From: Octadecabacter sp. B2R22
GTDB taxonomy: Bacteria > Pseudomonadota > Alphaproteobacteria > Rhodobacterales > Rhodobacteraceae
Reading direction: 5' to 3'
Length of the DNA stretch: 64,000 bases
Assembly (NCBI RefSeq): GCF_018861045.1
Contig: NZ_JAHKQJ010000007.1
Location: 186,001-250,000 of the forward strand
The translations under genes and the position numbers were made by a program. Under the pieces are notes generated by a model. The model ran no database searches, was not told the origin of the DNA, and saw nothing but the letters and a program-made list of their open reading frames with translations. This document shows, one piece after another, positions 53,790 through 62,645 of the stretch (its first letter is position 1; each line of letters begins with the position of its first letter).

Positions 53790-55082
53790 TTAGGATGTCG
53801 CCTTGGCCAATGCCTGATCCAGATCAGCGATCAGATCATCGGCATCTTCAAGCCCGATAGACACACGCACAACGCCCGGACCGGCAGACGCGGCCTCTTG
53901 TTGTTCGGCTGTCAACTGACGGTGGGTCGTGGATGCAGGGTGGATGATCAGCGAACGTGCGTCCCCAAGGTTGGCGACATGGCTGAAGATTTCCAATGAG
54001 TCCACAAGTTTGACGCAAGCCTCATAGCCGCCCTTGACCGCAAAGGTGAACAGGGACGACGCGCCCTTTGGGCAGACGTCTTTGACGCGGTGGAAATAGG
54101 GGGAAGATTCAAGACCCGCATAGGTCACGTAATCCACGCGATCATCACCCTCCAGCCAGTTGGCAAGCTTGGTCGCATTTTCCACATGGCGGTCCATCCG
54201 CAAGGACAGGGTCTCAACCCCCATCAACGTGTAGTGCGCCGCTTGTGGGTTCATTGTCATGCCAAGGTCGCGCAGACCGATGGCGATGCCGTGGAACGTA
54301 TAGGCAAGCGGGCCAAACGTCTCAGCAAACTTTAGGCCGTGATAGGCTGGCTCAGGCTCGCTCAGGCTTGGAAATTTGTCGGACGCGGCCCAATCAAATT
54401 TTCCGCTGTCGACTACGCAACCACCCGTCACGGAACCATTACCTGTGAGGTATTTGGTTGTGGAATGCACAACCAGTGTCGCGCCATGTTCAATCGGGCG
54501 GCACAGGTAGGGCGTCGCTGTTGTGTTGTCGATGATCAGCGGAACACCCGCCGCATCAGCAATATCTGCAATCGCGCGCACGTCCATGATGTAGCCACCA
54601 GGGTTTGCAATCGCTTCGCCGAAGACGGCGCGGGTGTTGTCATCAATCGCCGCTTTCACCGCATCGGTGTCGTCCATGTCGACGAACTTTGCTTCCCAGC
54701 CAAAACGTTTGATTGTCTGGCTAAACTGCGTGACCGAACCGCCGTAGAGGCGGGTGGAGACAACAACATTCTTACCAGGCGACATGATCGGGAACAGCGC
54801 CATAAGTTGAGCGGCGTGACCGGACGAACAGCAAACTGCACCAGCGCCGCCCTCAAGGGTTGCGATACGTTCTTGCAAAACCGCAACCGTTGGGTTGGTC
54901 AGGCGCGAATAGATGTAGCCGACTTCTTGCAGGTTAAACAAAGCCGCCGCGTGGTCCGCATCGCGAAACACATAAGCCGTTGTTTGATAGATCGGCGTGT
55001 TGCGTGCGCCCGTTGCAGGATCAGGCCGTGCGCCTGCGTGAATTTGCAGCGTGTCAAAGCCGTAGGATGTCGTTTCGCTCAT
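53790..55082 (-). CDS. metY: O-acetylhomoserine aminocarboxypropyltransferase / sulfhydrylase
   Basis: 430 residues, Cys/Met metabolism PLP family. PLP lysine K210 in VVHSTTKYLTGNGSVTGG; GAVCCSSGHAAQL and DNTTATPYLCRP are typical of the OAH sulfhydrylase branch with its insert. Makes homocysteine from O-acetylhomoserine and sulfide. The leader contains a hairpin that pairs with its Shine-Dalgarno. Same strand as hemN, 83 bases downstream of it. Confidence 0.93.
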   Translation of the reverse strand: MSETTSYGFDTLQIHAGARPDPATGARNTPIYQTTAYVFRDADHAAALFNLQEVGYIYSRLTNPTVAVLQERIATLEGGAGAVCCSSGHAAQLMALFPIMSPGKNVVVSTRLYGGSVTQFSQTIKRFGWEAKFVDMDDTDAVKAAIDDNTRAVFGEAIANPGGYIMDVRAIADIADAAGVPLIIDNTTATPYLCRPIEHGATLVVHSTTKYLTGNGSVTGGCVVDSGKFDWAASDKFPSLSEPEPAYHGLKFAETFGPLAYTFHGIAIGLRDLGMTMNPQAAHYTLMGVETLSLRMDRHVENATKLANWLEGDDRVDYVTYAGLESSPYFHRVKDVCPKGASSLFTFAVKGGYEACVKLVDSLEIFSHVANLGDARSLIIHPASTTHRQLTAEQQEAASAGPGVVRVSIGLEDADDLIADLDQALAKATS

Positions 55083-55087
55083 GGTGT

Positions 55088-55109
55088 CCTCCCAATTTCA
55101 GTTGGGGGG
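55088..55109 (-). promoter_or_regulatory. Hairpin sequestering the metY ribosome binding site
   Basis: On minus, CCCCCCAA pairs with TTGGGAGG with a single C-A mismatch, loop CTGAAA. The paired arm contains the GGAGG placed 5 bases before the metY ATG. I compared it with what I recall of SAM-II and SAM/SAH riboswitches and found no match. Confidence 0.5.
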
Positions 55110-55165
55110 CAACGTAAGGGCAAAGCCAAGCAACCTCAATGACCTCGCCAAAGAGGCGGATAGCC

Positions 55166-56521
55166 CTACGACGCCTTAGAGAAAATCGCCTTGGTGTCGG
55201 AGTAGCCGTCATAAAGCTGCACAATGATCCGCACGAGGGCGCGGCCTTCGGGCAAAATCCTCAGCCCATTTGGCCCGCGCTCGGTCACGCCATCGAATTT
55301 GGCAAGCGCCTGTGCGTGAGTAGCGTCGAGGGAGGCTGCGAGCTCACCAAAGGTGTCAGCCAGCTCGGCATCATCGATTTCGAAATTGCACATCAGCATT
55401 TCGATGACGCGGGCGCGAAGTTTGTCCTCAACAGTGAGTTCATGGCCGCGAAAGCCGGACAGATCCCCATCTTGAATGCGCCGGGTATACGCACCGGTGG
55501 CAGCGGCGTTTTGCACATAGCCTTGGGCGAAACGCGAGATTGAAGACGCGCCAACCCCGATAAGGGTCGAACAGGTGTCTGTGGTGTAGCCTTGGAAGTT
55601 GCGTCGCAGATCGCCGCGCGTTGCGGCCTGTGCCAGTTCATCGTCTGGCTTGGCAAAATGGTCTGTCCCGATGGCCTGATAACCCGCCTTGCAGAACATG
55701 TCGGCTGCAAGGGTCGACAGCGCAAAACGGTCGGTGTCCGAGGGCAGGGTTTCTTCTTTGATCAACTTTTGACGTTTTGCCATGTGTGGCACATGCGCAT
55801 AGCCGAACAAAGCAATGCGGTCAGGGTTCAGTTCCAACACCTTTTGCACGGTATCTGTGATTTTCTCTGCGGTCTGGTAGGGCAAGCCATAGACCAGATC
55901 AGCATTGAGCGACGTAATCCCCGCCGCGCGTAAGGACTGCACGCAGGCTTGCGTTACCTCAAACGGCTGTTCGCGTCCGATTGCGGCCTGAACATCAGGC
56001 GAGAAATCCTGAATGCCGATGCTAGCGCGGTTCATGCCCTCGCTCGCAAGGGCTGCGATCTTGGCATCATCAACCAAGGTTGGATCAATCTCGACCGAGA
56101 ATTCGAATTTTTCGGCGGGCGGGAAGGTGGCTTTTGCCGCTTGGGCCAGATCATGGATCAGGGCAGGGGGTAAGATCGTCGGAGTGCCGCCCCCCCAATG
56201 CAAACGCCCCATCTGCACACCGTCTGGCAACAGGGCAGCCATCTGGGCAAGCTCTTGTTTCACGGTCTCGATATACTGCTCAACAGGGCTGAGCGTGCGG
56301 GTCCCTTGGGTGCGACAGGCGCAGAACCAGCACAGGCGTTCGCAAAATGGGATATGGATATAGACCGACACAGGTTCAGCGGGATCAAGGGCCGCAATGG
56401 CCACGGATTGAAAAGCAGCGCCAACGTCTTGTGAAAAGATGGGGGCGGTCGGATAGCTTGTGTAACGCGGGACTTGGGCGTCAAACAGGCCGTGGCGGGT
56501 GAGAAGATCGATATTTTCCAT
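55166..56521 (-). CDS. hemN: Oxygen-independent coproporphyrinogen III oxidase
   Basis: 451 residues from ATG 56521 (MENIDLLTRHGLF), which fits the family length; a TTG at 56569 has a better Shine-Dalgarno (AAGGG) and would add 16 residues. Radical-SAM cluster C60, C64, C67 (FCERLCWFCACRT), then GGGTPTILPP, and the HemN C-terminal domain. Makes protoporphyrinogen without oxygen. No FNR box is visible upstream; the glycosyltransferase gene lies just before it. Confidence 0.93.
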   Translation of the reverse strand: MENIDLLTRHGLFDAQVPRYTSYPTAPIFSQDVGAAFQSVAIAALDPAEPVSVYIHIPFCERLCWFCACRTQGTRTLSPVEQYIETVKQELAQMAALLPDGVQMGRLHWGGGTPTILPPALIHDLAQAAKATFPPAEKFEFSVEIDPTLVDDAKIAALASEGMNRASIGIQDFSPDVQAAIGREQPFEVTQACVQSLRAAGITSLNADLVYGLPYQTAEKITDTVQKVLELNPDRIALFGYAHVPHMAKRQKLIKEETLPSDTDRFALSTLAADMFCKAGYQAIGTDHFAKPDDELAQAATRGDLRRNFQGYTTDTCSTLIGVGASSISRFAQGYVQNAAATGAYTRRIQDGDLSGFRGHELTVEDKLRARVIEMLMCNFEIDDAELADTFGELAASLDATHAQALAKFDGVTERGPNGLRILPEGRALVRIIVQLYDGYSDTKAIFSKAS

Positions 56522-56580
56522 GACCCAGCGATAAGAGGGGGAATCGAGGCGGTCTTTGCGCTCGATCAAATAAAACGCCC

Positions 56581-57600
56581 TTAGCGCATCCAGAAGCCTT
56601 CGCGTTTGATGCGATTGCGCAACTGGCGTTCGCGCGGGGGCAGGTCGTTCTGGTCAAACAAATCGCGCACCTTTTGGCCGCGCTTTTGGTAGATCATACG
56701 CTTGAACGGATCATACTGCTTGAGCCACTTTTTCACTTTGTTGGGCGCAGTGACGTCTTCAAGTGCTGTCACTACGGCATCGGCCTCACGGGCATAAAGT
56801 AAGGGCAGCAGACGGTAATGACAGGTGAGATCCCCATCAAGTCCAGCTAGATCATCACCCGGGCGGCCCCCGCCAAAACTATGGATCACAAGGGGCAATG
56901 TGACTTGGTCGAGCCATGGATCAAAGGATTGCAGCACCAGTTCTTCGGGGCGGTTGTCACGGGTTTCAACGGCCCAATCGCGCCAGCGCGCACCGAATGT
57001 GGGCGCATCATGCCCCGTCACCCAGCCTGCGTTGAAGTAAAGGTAATGTTCCCAATATTCATCCGGCTGATCAGGGTCGAGCGTGCTTTCGAAATCCAGA
57101 TCATAACGGTCGTAAAGGGATTTCCAGATCGCAGAATACCCCGGCCAGTAAAGTTCTTCTTCGGGCCATGTTCCCGTGCGCCGCATAGAGGCAGACGGAC
57201 GTGAGAAATCAGTCGCCAGCGTGCCAATATCGCCAACAATCAATGTGTCGCTATCAAGGAATAGAAAATTCCGCCCCTCTGGCATCGCGCAAAGGGCTTC
57301 GATTTTGTTGCCGTTCGGATAGCTTTCTCCGAAAGCGGTGTTCTCGAAGGGCAGGATCACCGCACCAAGATCGGTCAATGCGCCTTTAATATCGCCTGCC
57401 ATGGTCGGGTCTTTGTCCCAAAGCGGGCCCGCTTGGGGTTCGGCCACGTAAAGCGTGCCAGAAAAACTCGGCGCATTTTCTTTCAGGGAAGCAGCAAGCA
57501 AGAGGCATTCATACTGCAACCGACCGGACTGACCGACGATGACAATATCAAAGTCCGATGACAGCTGTTCCGCCGCCTTGGAAGATTTCTTTTTCGCCAT
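56581..57600 (-). CDS. GT-A-type glycosyltransferase-like protein
   Basis: 339 residues. Starts with a Lys-rich stretch, then DFDIVIVGQSGRLQYECLLLA, and a DxD motif D116-S-D118 in FLFLDSDTLIVGD, typical of nucleotide-sugar-dependent transferases. Later YLYFNAGWVTG, and a basic C-terminus. No membrane helix. Acceptor and sugar unknown; no polysaccharide genes are adjacent. hemN follows on the same strand. Confidence 0.75.
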   Translation of the reverse strand: MAKKKSSKAAEQLSSDFDIVIVGQSGRLQYECLLLAASLKENAPSFSGTLYVAEPQAGPLWDKDPTMAGDIKGALTDLGAVILPFENTAFGESYPNGNKIEALCAMPEGRNFLFLDSDTLIVGDIGTLATDFSRPSASMRRTGTWPEEELYWPGYSAIWKSLYDRYDLDFESTLDPDQPDEYWEHYLYFNAGWVTGHDAPTFGARWRDWAVETRDNRPEELVLQSFDPWLDQVTLPLVIHSFGGGRPGDDLAGLDGDLTCHYRLLPLLYAREADAVVTALEDVTAPNKVKKWLKQYDPFKRMIYQKRGQKVRDLFDQNDLPPRERQLRNRIKREGFWMR

Positions 57601-57696
57601 TTTGCTTGCCTGTGTGCTCTTTAGGGGCAGTATAGGGGTGCTACAGCCCCCAAGGGAAGGGCCGAATGCCGCATATTTTTTGCATTGGAGACCTGA

Positions 57697-58236
57697 ATGA
57701 TTGATCTATTTTTACCGCTCATTATCGGGCTCGGGATCGGAATTGAGCCGCCCCAACCCAAACAAACTGAAACCGCCGCTGCCCCAGCGCCTGCCGTAGA
57801 AGAGGTTTTACCGTTGGCCCTTGGGTCTGGTGATGATCTGAATGCGGACCGTGAGCCAGAACCACAAATCCCGACAGGTAAATACACCACGGCCATCGAA
57901 ATCCGTGCGATCCTTAGCATGACCAAGAATAACTGGGTCGGGGTGCGTGAATATGACGGACAGGATCTGGTTTATTTCAGCCATCTTATGGCGTGGCGCT
58001 GCGGTCTTTGGGATATCCGCTACGGGATCAACGGAGAACCTGCGACGAACGTGATGCCGATGGAGCCGTGTAATCTGGACTACGCACAACCCAATGTGAT
58101 GATCGATCTGGATAACTATCGGCCCTATGTTTCGTTCCCGCCTGGGTCCGTTGAAAGCATCTACGTTGAGATCGTCTATGATGACGGGACCAGCGATTTT
58201 GGCCAGTTTGAGCGCAGCGAAGTTCGAATTCCCTGA
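57697..58236 (+). CDS. Small protein of unknown function
   Basis: 179 residues. Hydrophobic N-terminus (IDLFLPLIIGLGIGIE) followed by a Pro/Ala/Glu linker, then a compact domain with AWRCGLWDIRYGINGEPAT and PMEPCNLDYAQP (two cysteines that could pair) and an Asp-rich beta-type C-terminus. Probably exported or anchored. No family recognised. A strong terminator follows. Confidence 0.75.
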   Translation: MIDLFLPLIIGLGIGIEPPQPKQTETAAAPAPAVEEVLPLALGSGDDLNADREPEPQIPTGKYTTAIEIRAILSMTKNNWVGVREYDGQDLVYFSHLMAWRCGLWDIRYGINGEPATNVMPMEPCNLDYAQPNVMIDLDNYRPYVSFPPGSVESIYVEIVYDDGTSDFGQFERSEVRIP

Positions 58237-58260
58237 ACGCCGGCATTGTCCCTAAAACCC

Positions 58261-58291
58261 ACCCCGCCCAGTCGTTCTGGGCGGGGTGTTT
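58261..58291 (+). terminator. Terminator after the 57697 gene
   Basis: ACCCCGCCCAG / CTGGGCGGGGT, perfect 11-base arms, loop TCGTT, followed by GTTTG. Confidence 0.88.
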
Positions 58292-58406
58292 GCGTTAGAT
58301 CAACGAATGACTGAATGCCGCACGATACCTACGACGGAAAGCCACGGCTTAAACGTAGTAGAATAAATCGCCCCATTTGGGCGTCTCTTTGTATCGGAGG
58401 TAAACG

Positions 58407-58616
58407 ATGACCATCAAGAGTATCAACGGCTGCATCGGGTGTCAGGAATGCGTTAAATCCTGCCCCTGTGACGTCATTCGAATGGAGCACGGCAAAGCCG
58501 TGATCGCCTATCCTGCGGATTGCCAAATTTGCCATCTGTGCCGGATGTATTGCCCCGTTGACGCCATCGAGATGTCGCCGGAAAAATCCATCCCTGTCAT
58601 TGTGCCGTGGGGGTAA
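58407..58616 (+). CDS. Small dicluster 4Fe-4S ferredoxin
   Basis: 69 residues. Two complete CX2CX2CX3C sets: C9, C12, C15, C19 and C39, C42, C45, C49, plus an extra C21. No signal peptide, so cytoplasmic. Ends IPVIVPWG, reminiscent of small subunits of APS-reductase/fumarate-reductase-like systems. Starts behind GGAGGTAA and precedes the haem membrane protein by 3 bases; the three genes form one operon. Confidence 0.93.
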   Translation: MTIKSINGCIGCQECVKSCPCDVIRMEHGKAVIAYPADCQICHLCRMYCPVDAIEMSPEKSIPVIVPWG

Positions 58617-58619
58617 GTC

Positions 58620-59291
58620 ATGAAACTCAGTGCCCAAACCTATGCCATCCTTTCAGCTCTCGCCGTATTCGTCGGACTGCCGCTGTTGTTTTATGCTCTC
58701 GGTGATGCGCCGCGGCGCACTTTGCTCAAAGAGGGCCTATCGCTGATCACGTTGTTGGCCTTTACCATGATGCTTGGTCAGTTCTTTTTAGCGCGCAGCA
58801 ACGAAACCTTGCTGAGCCTGTTCAAGCCGCCCCAAATTCAAAAGGTCCATAAGGTCATCGCCTATTCGGCGATTACCATTATCTTTGTGCATCCGGTTTT
58901 GATCGTTTTGCCCCGTTACTTTGAGGGTGGGATCAAGCCATGGGATGCATTCGTCACCATGATCACGGATTTCGGAAACCCCGGTATCGTTTTGGGTCTG
59001 ATCGCTTGGGTTATTATGGTGGTGCTGGGTATGACGGTTTTCTTTCGTAGAAAACTGATCCCAAAATTCACACTCAAATACCGTGGTTGGCGCTATTTCC
59101 ATGGCGCGCTTGCGGTCGCGTTCACCGTGTTTGCCCTGTGGCATTCCATCGCCTTGGGCCGTCACACTGACGTCGCGATGTCCGTCTTCTTTATCGTCCT
59201 AACCGTTCTGGGGTTCGCCATGCTGGCCCACATGTATTGGGGCACCTCAACACCCAAACAGAAACCTGCTTCTAAAGGAGCCACATCATGA
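58620..59291 (+). CDS. Ferric reductase-like di-haem membrane protein
   Basis: 223 residues, about six hydrophobic helices, ferric-reductase TM domain (PF01794) by pattern. Two His pairs each 14 apart, H77/H91 and H161/H175, are the expected ligands of two b haems stacked across the membrane. It lacks the FAD/NADPH domain of eukaryotic-type FRE/NOX, so the flavoprotein encoded next is the likely partner. Its stop overlaps that gene start by 4 bases (ATGA). Confidence 0.88.
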   Translation: MKLSAQTYAILSALAVFVGLPLLFYALGDAPRRTLLKEGLSLITLLAFTMMLGQFFLARSNETLLSLFKPPQIQKVHKVIAYSAITIIFVHPVLIVLPRYFEGGIKPWDAFVTMITDFGNPGIVLGLIAWVIMVVLGMTVFFRRKLIPKFTLKYRGWRYFHGALAVAFTVFALWHSIALGRHTDVAMSVFFIVLTVLGFAMLAHMYWGTSTPKQKPASKGATS

Positions 59292-61036
59292 CCGCGCCGA
59301 CTGAAACACACGCACCCAACCGTCGTGAATTCCTTGCGCTGTCTGGTGCAACGGCAGGGGCCGCGTCCCTCGGGATGGCTGCTTGGGCGCAGAACGTCGT
59401 TGAAATCGACGTAGATGCGATCACCAACACAGATCACGCAACTGACGTTCTGGTCATTGGCGGCGGGATGGCAGGTCTGTTTGCCGCCGTTAAGGCCCAT
59501 GATGCAGGGGCGTCCACGATGATCGTCTCAAAAGGGCGGCTTGGTTCATCCGGGCTTACGCCGTTCGGAAAGGGGTTCTTTGTCTTTGATCCTGACGTTG
59601 AAACCGACACGATTGATGACTTCGTTGATACGGTCGCGCGTTCGGCGCTGGGCACAAGCAATCCGACCTACACACGCCAGATGGCCGAACATTCAATGGC
59701 GCGGGCCGCAGACCTGCGAGAGTGGGGATATTTCGATCAAACGCTGTCCAATCGCCCCTTTATGAAACCTATCGAAGATCGCGACATTCCGCTTTTGGAA
59801 CGGGTCCACGTAACACACCTGATCAAGGAAGACGGCAAGATTGCAGGCGCGGCAGGCTTTCGCATCGACGCTGAAGAAACTGTCACGATCCGCGCGAAGT
59901 CGGTGATTTTGTGCACGGGGGCAGGTGGGTTCAAACCCAACGGTTTCCCATTGGGTGATCTGACCCATGACGGCACGATCATGGCCTATGAAATTGGCGC
60001 AAAAGTCACGGGCAAGGAATGGAATGACGGGCATATGACACGCTCCGATAATCCCGCCGCCTGTTATGACGGCTGGGGCGATATGTTTGAACGCGTGCCT
60101 TCGACCAATGGCGTTGAGGTGCACCACGACCTTGGCGTCGATCTGAACTACACGGCCTACATGACAGGCAACCCCGTCGCGGGTGGCCCCGGTTCTGCGC
60201 CAAGTGATGAAGACGCGGTAGAGGTCGAAGGCGGCCCCCAGACGCCAGTAGAATTCCAGCGCGATTTTGGCGCTCCGGGTGGGGACGACGAAGGGGGTGG
60301 CCCGCCCTCTGGCGAAGGCGGCGCGCCAGGTGCTCCGCCTCCGGGGTTTGAGCCAAGCGCCAATGTTGGCGGTGCTTCGGCGGGTATGGCCATTCACAAG
60401 TCCGAAGGTTTAGTCCCGTTTGATGGTCGCTGCGCGTCTAATATCGCGGGGCTATATGCGGCAGGCGACGCGCTGGGCAGCCATATGTCGGGTGGCATCT
60501 ATACGCAGGTCGGATCGTCCCTTACGGGGTCTGCCGTGCAGGGCGCAATTGCGGGCGAAGCGGCGGCAGAATACGCCGATACTGCGGACACGCCTGTTAT
60601 TCCCGACGCACGGATTTCTGAAATAGTAGACGAAATCCTTGCGCCCCTACGTCTTGATGCGGGTTACGGGCCTGCTTGGGTCACGCAAACTCTGCAGGGG
60701 ATCATGATTCCTAACTTCGTCCTGTATATAAAGAAAGCGTCCATGATGACGGCCGCATTGGCCTACGTCGAAGAACTTCGAGATCACCATGTGCCGATGC
60801 TGCGGGCCGCCAACATGCACGAGCTGCGATTGGCCCATGAGACCCGTAACATGATCCTAAGCGCGGAAATGAAGATGCGCGCGTCTCTAATGCGCACGGA
60901 GAGCCGCGGCAGCCACTACAGGTTGGATTATCCAGATATGGATGATGTGAATTGGCGCGCTTGGATCAACATCTATCAAGGTGAAGATGGGTCAATGCAG
61001 CTTGAAAAACAACCGTTTGACACGTGGCCTACATAA
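59288..61036 (+). CDS. Tat-exported FAD-dependent oxidoreductase (fumarate reductase flavoprotein-like)
   Basis: 582 residues. Tat signal with R12-R13 in NRREFLALSG and cleavage near AAWA. FAD motif VLVIGGGMAGLFAAVKAHDAG (split by family convention), later LCTGAGGFKPNG and the C-terminal FAD segment IAGLYAAGDALGS. Residues about 297-370 are a Gly/Pro/Asp/Glu-rich insert that breaks the usual order of the capping domain. Location periplasmic, so it should exchange electrons with the haem protein upstream. Substrate not known. Confidence 0.87.
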   Translation: MTAPTETHAPNRREFLALSGATAGAASLGMAAWAQNVVEIDVDAITNTDHATDVLVIGGGMAGLFAAVKAHDAGASTMIVSKGRLGSSGLTPFGKGFFVFDPDVETDTIDDFVDTVARSALGTSNPTYTRQMAEHSMARAADLREWGYFDQTLSNRPFMKPIEDRDIPLLERVHVTHLIKEDGKIAGAAGFRIDAEETVTIRAKSVILCTGAGGFKPNGFPLGDLTHDGTIMAYEIGAKVTGKEWNDGHMTRSDNPAACYDGWGDMFERVPSTNGVEVHHDLGVDLNYTAYMTGNPVAGGPGSAPSDEDAVEVEGGPQTPVEFQRDFGAPGGDDEGGGPPSGEGGAPGAPPPGFEPSANVGGASAGMAIHKSEGLVPFDGRCASNIAGLYAAGDALGSHMSGGIYTQVGSSLTGSAVQGAIAGEAAAEYADTADTPVIPDARISEIVDEILAPLRLDAGYGPAWVTQTLQGIMIPNFVLYIKKASMMTAALAYVEELRDHHVPMLRAANMHELRLAHETRNMILSAEMKMRASLMRTESRGSHYRLDYPDMDDVNWRAWINIYQGEDGSMQLEKQPFDTWPT

Positions 61037-61060
61037 TGGCCCACACGGGGGGCACGTCGT

Positions 61061-61090
61061 CTGCGGGCGTGCTCCGCAGGTGTTAGACAC
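61061..61090 (-). other. Two small hairpins downstream of tRNA-Tyr
   Basis: CTGCGG-gcgtgct-CCGCAG (61061-61079) and GTGT-tag-ACAC (61080-61090 within 61080-61090). They follow the tRNA 3' end on minus and precede the flavoprotein stop region; no T tract. Possible processing or termination signals. Confidence 0.35.
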
Positions 61091-61103
61091 TGGTGTGTGG
61101 TAG

Positions 61104-61187
61104 TGGTGGGCGACCCTGGAATCGAACCAGGCGTGCGTCTCCGCGAGGGAGTTACAGTCCCCTGCCACACCTTGCGGCCTGTCGCCC
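61104..61187 (-). tRNA. tRNA-Tyr (anticodon GTA)
   Basis: 84 bases including encoded CCA. Acceptor GGGCGAC / GTCGCCC with discriminator A; anticodon loop CTGTAAC with GTA; long variable arm of a type II tRNA (GCG-GAGA-CGC); T arm CCTGG-TTCGATT-CCAGG. The rest of the 393-base gap around it (61037-61103, 61188-61429) shows only two small hairpins downstream and the rlmB leader; no further gene seen. Confidence 0.95.
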
Positions 61188-61429
61188 ACTGGCGGCGTCA
61201 ATAGCTGCGGCCCCAATGCGCGTCAACTGCAAAACGGACGGAAAATGGGTGTGCTTGAAACTTCCTTGTTTCAGGCGCGCCGATACCCCTGATTTCCAGT
61301 GCAAAATGTCCGTTGCTGATCACCACAACCCGCCCTGTAGGGTGTGGTGCGGTTGCGCCCAGTAAACCGCGCTCTCTTGCGCCAAACCATGCTAATCGCT
61401 AGGGCAGGGCCATCACAAAGGAGCACACC

Positions 61430-62215
61430 GTGAAAAAACCTCAGTGGGTCGTCGATAAGGAACGCGATAAGCGCGCCGCAGCCAATCATACCGTTTGGCT
61501 GTTTGGTCTGCATGCGGTCCGTGATGCATTGCAAAATCCCGCCCGTGAGAAACTGCGCCTTGTCGTGACGCGCAATGCGCTGGATCGTTTGGGTGATGCC
61601 GTGACGCCCGGTGAAAACGGCTGTCCTGAACCGGAAATGTCGGACCCGCGCAGGTTTGCGGCCCCAATTGATCCGCAATCGGTGCACCAAGGTGTCGCCC
61701 TAGAAGTTAAGCCGCTGGATTGGGGCAAAATCGCGGACCGTTGCATGGGCGACGGTGTTCGCCCTCCGCGTGTGGTCTTGCTGGACCGCGTGACGGATCC
61801 GCATAATGTTGGCGCTATTTTGCGGTCTGCCGAAGTGTTTGGCGCACAGGCTGTTGTGGCCATGTCACGCCATGCGGCACCAGAAACCGGTGCTTTGGCG
61901 AAAACGGCCAGTGGTGCGATGGAACGCCAACCTTACCTGCGAGTGCGCAATCTGGCGGATGCTATCGTTGAACTTCAGGGCATGGGATATCTGGTGCTTG
62001 GCCTTGATGGCGAAGCGGAAGGCACAATCGAAGCGGCCGTTGAGGGCAAACGCGACCGTGCAATTGCGCTGGTCCTAGGGGCCGAAGGGCCGGGATTGCG
62101 TGAAAAGACCAAAGAAACATGTGATGCCTTGGTGAAGATCGACTTTGCGGGCGAGTTCGGGTCCCTCAACGTGTCAAACGCCGCTGCCGTCGCTCTTTAT
62201 GCGAGCCGTGGTTAA
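61430..62215 (+). CDS. rlmB: 23S rRNA (guanosine-2251 2'-O)-methyltransferase (TrmH/SpoU family)
   Basis: 261 residues. N-terminal substrate-binding part with WLFGLHAVRDALQNP; SpoU motifs LDRVTDPHNVGAILRSAEVFG, LVLGAEGPGL and SLNVSNAAAVALY, the SAM-binding knot. Methylates G2251 in 23S rRNA by homology. ATG 61430 follows AAAGGAG. Confidence 0.92.
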   Translation: MKKPQWVVDKERDKRAAANHTVWLFGLHAVRDALQNPAREKLRLVVTRNALDRLGDAVTPGENGCPEPEMSDPRRFAAPIDPQSVHQGVALEVKPLDWGKIADRCMGDGVRPPRVVLLDRVTDPHNVGAILRSAEVFGAQAVVAMSRHAAPETGALAKTASGAMERQPYLRVRNLADAIVELQGMGYLVLGLDGEAEGTIEAAVEGKRDRAIALVLGAEGPGLREKTKETCDALVKIDFAGEFGSLNVSNAAAVALYASRG

Positions 62216-62230
62216 AGGTCGGACCCAGTT

Positions 62231-62542
62231 ATGCCCGTCCGTAAGATAGCAACCTGTTGTTACTGTGGGACCCGCGCCGCGCTGGTCTTTTCTGGCGAAG
62301 GGCGCCATGAATTGAGCTGTTCCAGCTGTGGTGCGCCGCTTCATGATCTCAAAATGTTACCGAAACAGGCTGTGCAGACGCGTTCTGCCGAACCAGCCAA
62401 ACCGCGGCGAAAACCCAAAACAACCCATCCAAAGCAGCCCCATCCACGCCCCCGTAAGGTGGAAAAGCGCAGGAAACGCAAAGGGTTATGGTACAAGATC
62501 GCCGAAGAGATTTGGGACGACATCGAAGATATATTTGATTGA
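62231..62542 (+). CDS. Small zinc-ribbon protein
   Basis: 103 residues. N-terminal zinc ribbon with CCYC (C9/C12) and CSSC (C30/C33), then a Lys/Arg/Pro-rich linker and an acidic C-terminal helix (KIAEEIWDDIEDIFD). Could bind nucleic acid or act as an adaptor; no function assigned. Follows rlmB by 15 bases, likely cotranscribed. Confidence 0.82.
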   Translation: MPVRKIATCCYCGTRAALVFSGEGRHELSCSSCGAPLHDLKMLPKQAVQTRSAEPAKPRRKPKTTHPKQPHPRPRKVEKRRKRKGLWYKIAEEIWDDIEDIFD

Positions 62543-62645
62543 AACAATTGCTCTCGCTTGGTCACGAGGAGGCGAGGTGGGTTCTTTTGGGGCGCGGATT
62601 GCGCCAAATATGAACCAACGCAATTGATTTAATTGGAGGTTTGCG

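Noticed and set aside
55083-55165. SAM-II or SAM/SAH riboswitch upstream of metY
   Set aside because: I could not find the conserved core bases of either class; only a local hairpin is supported.
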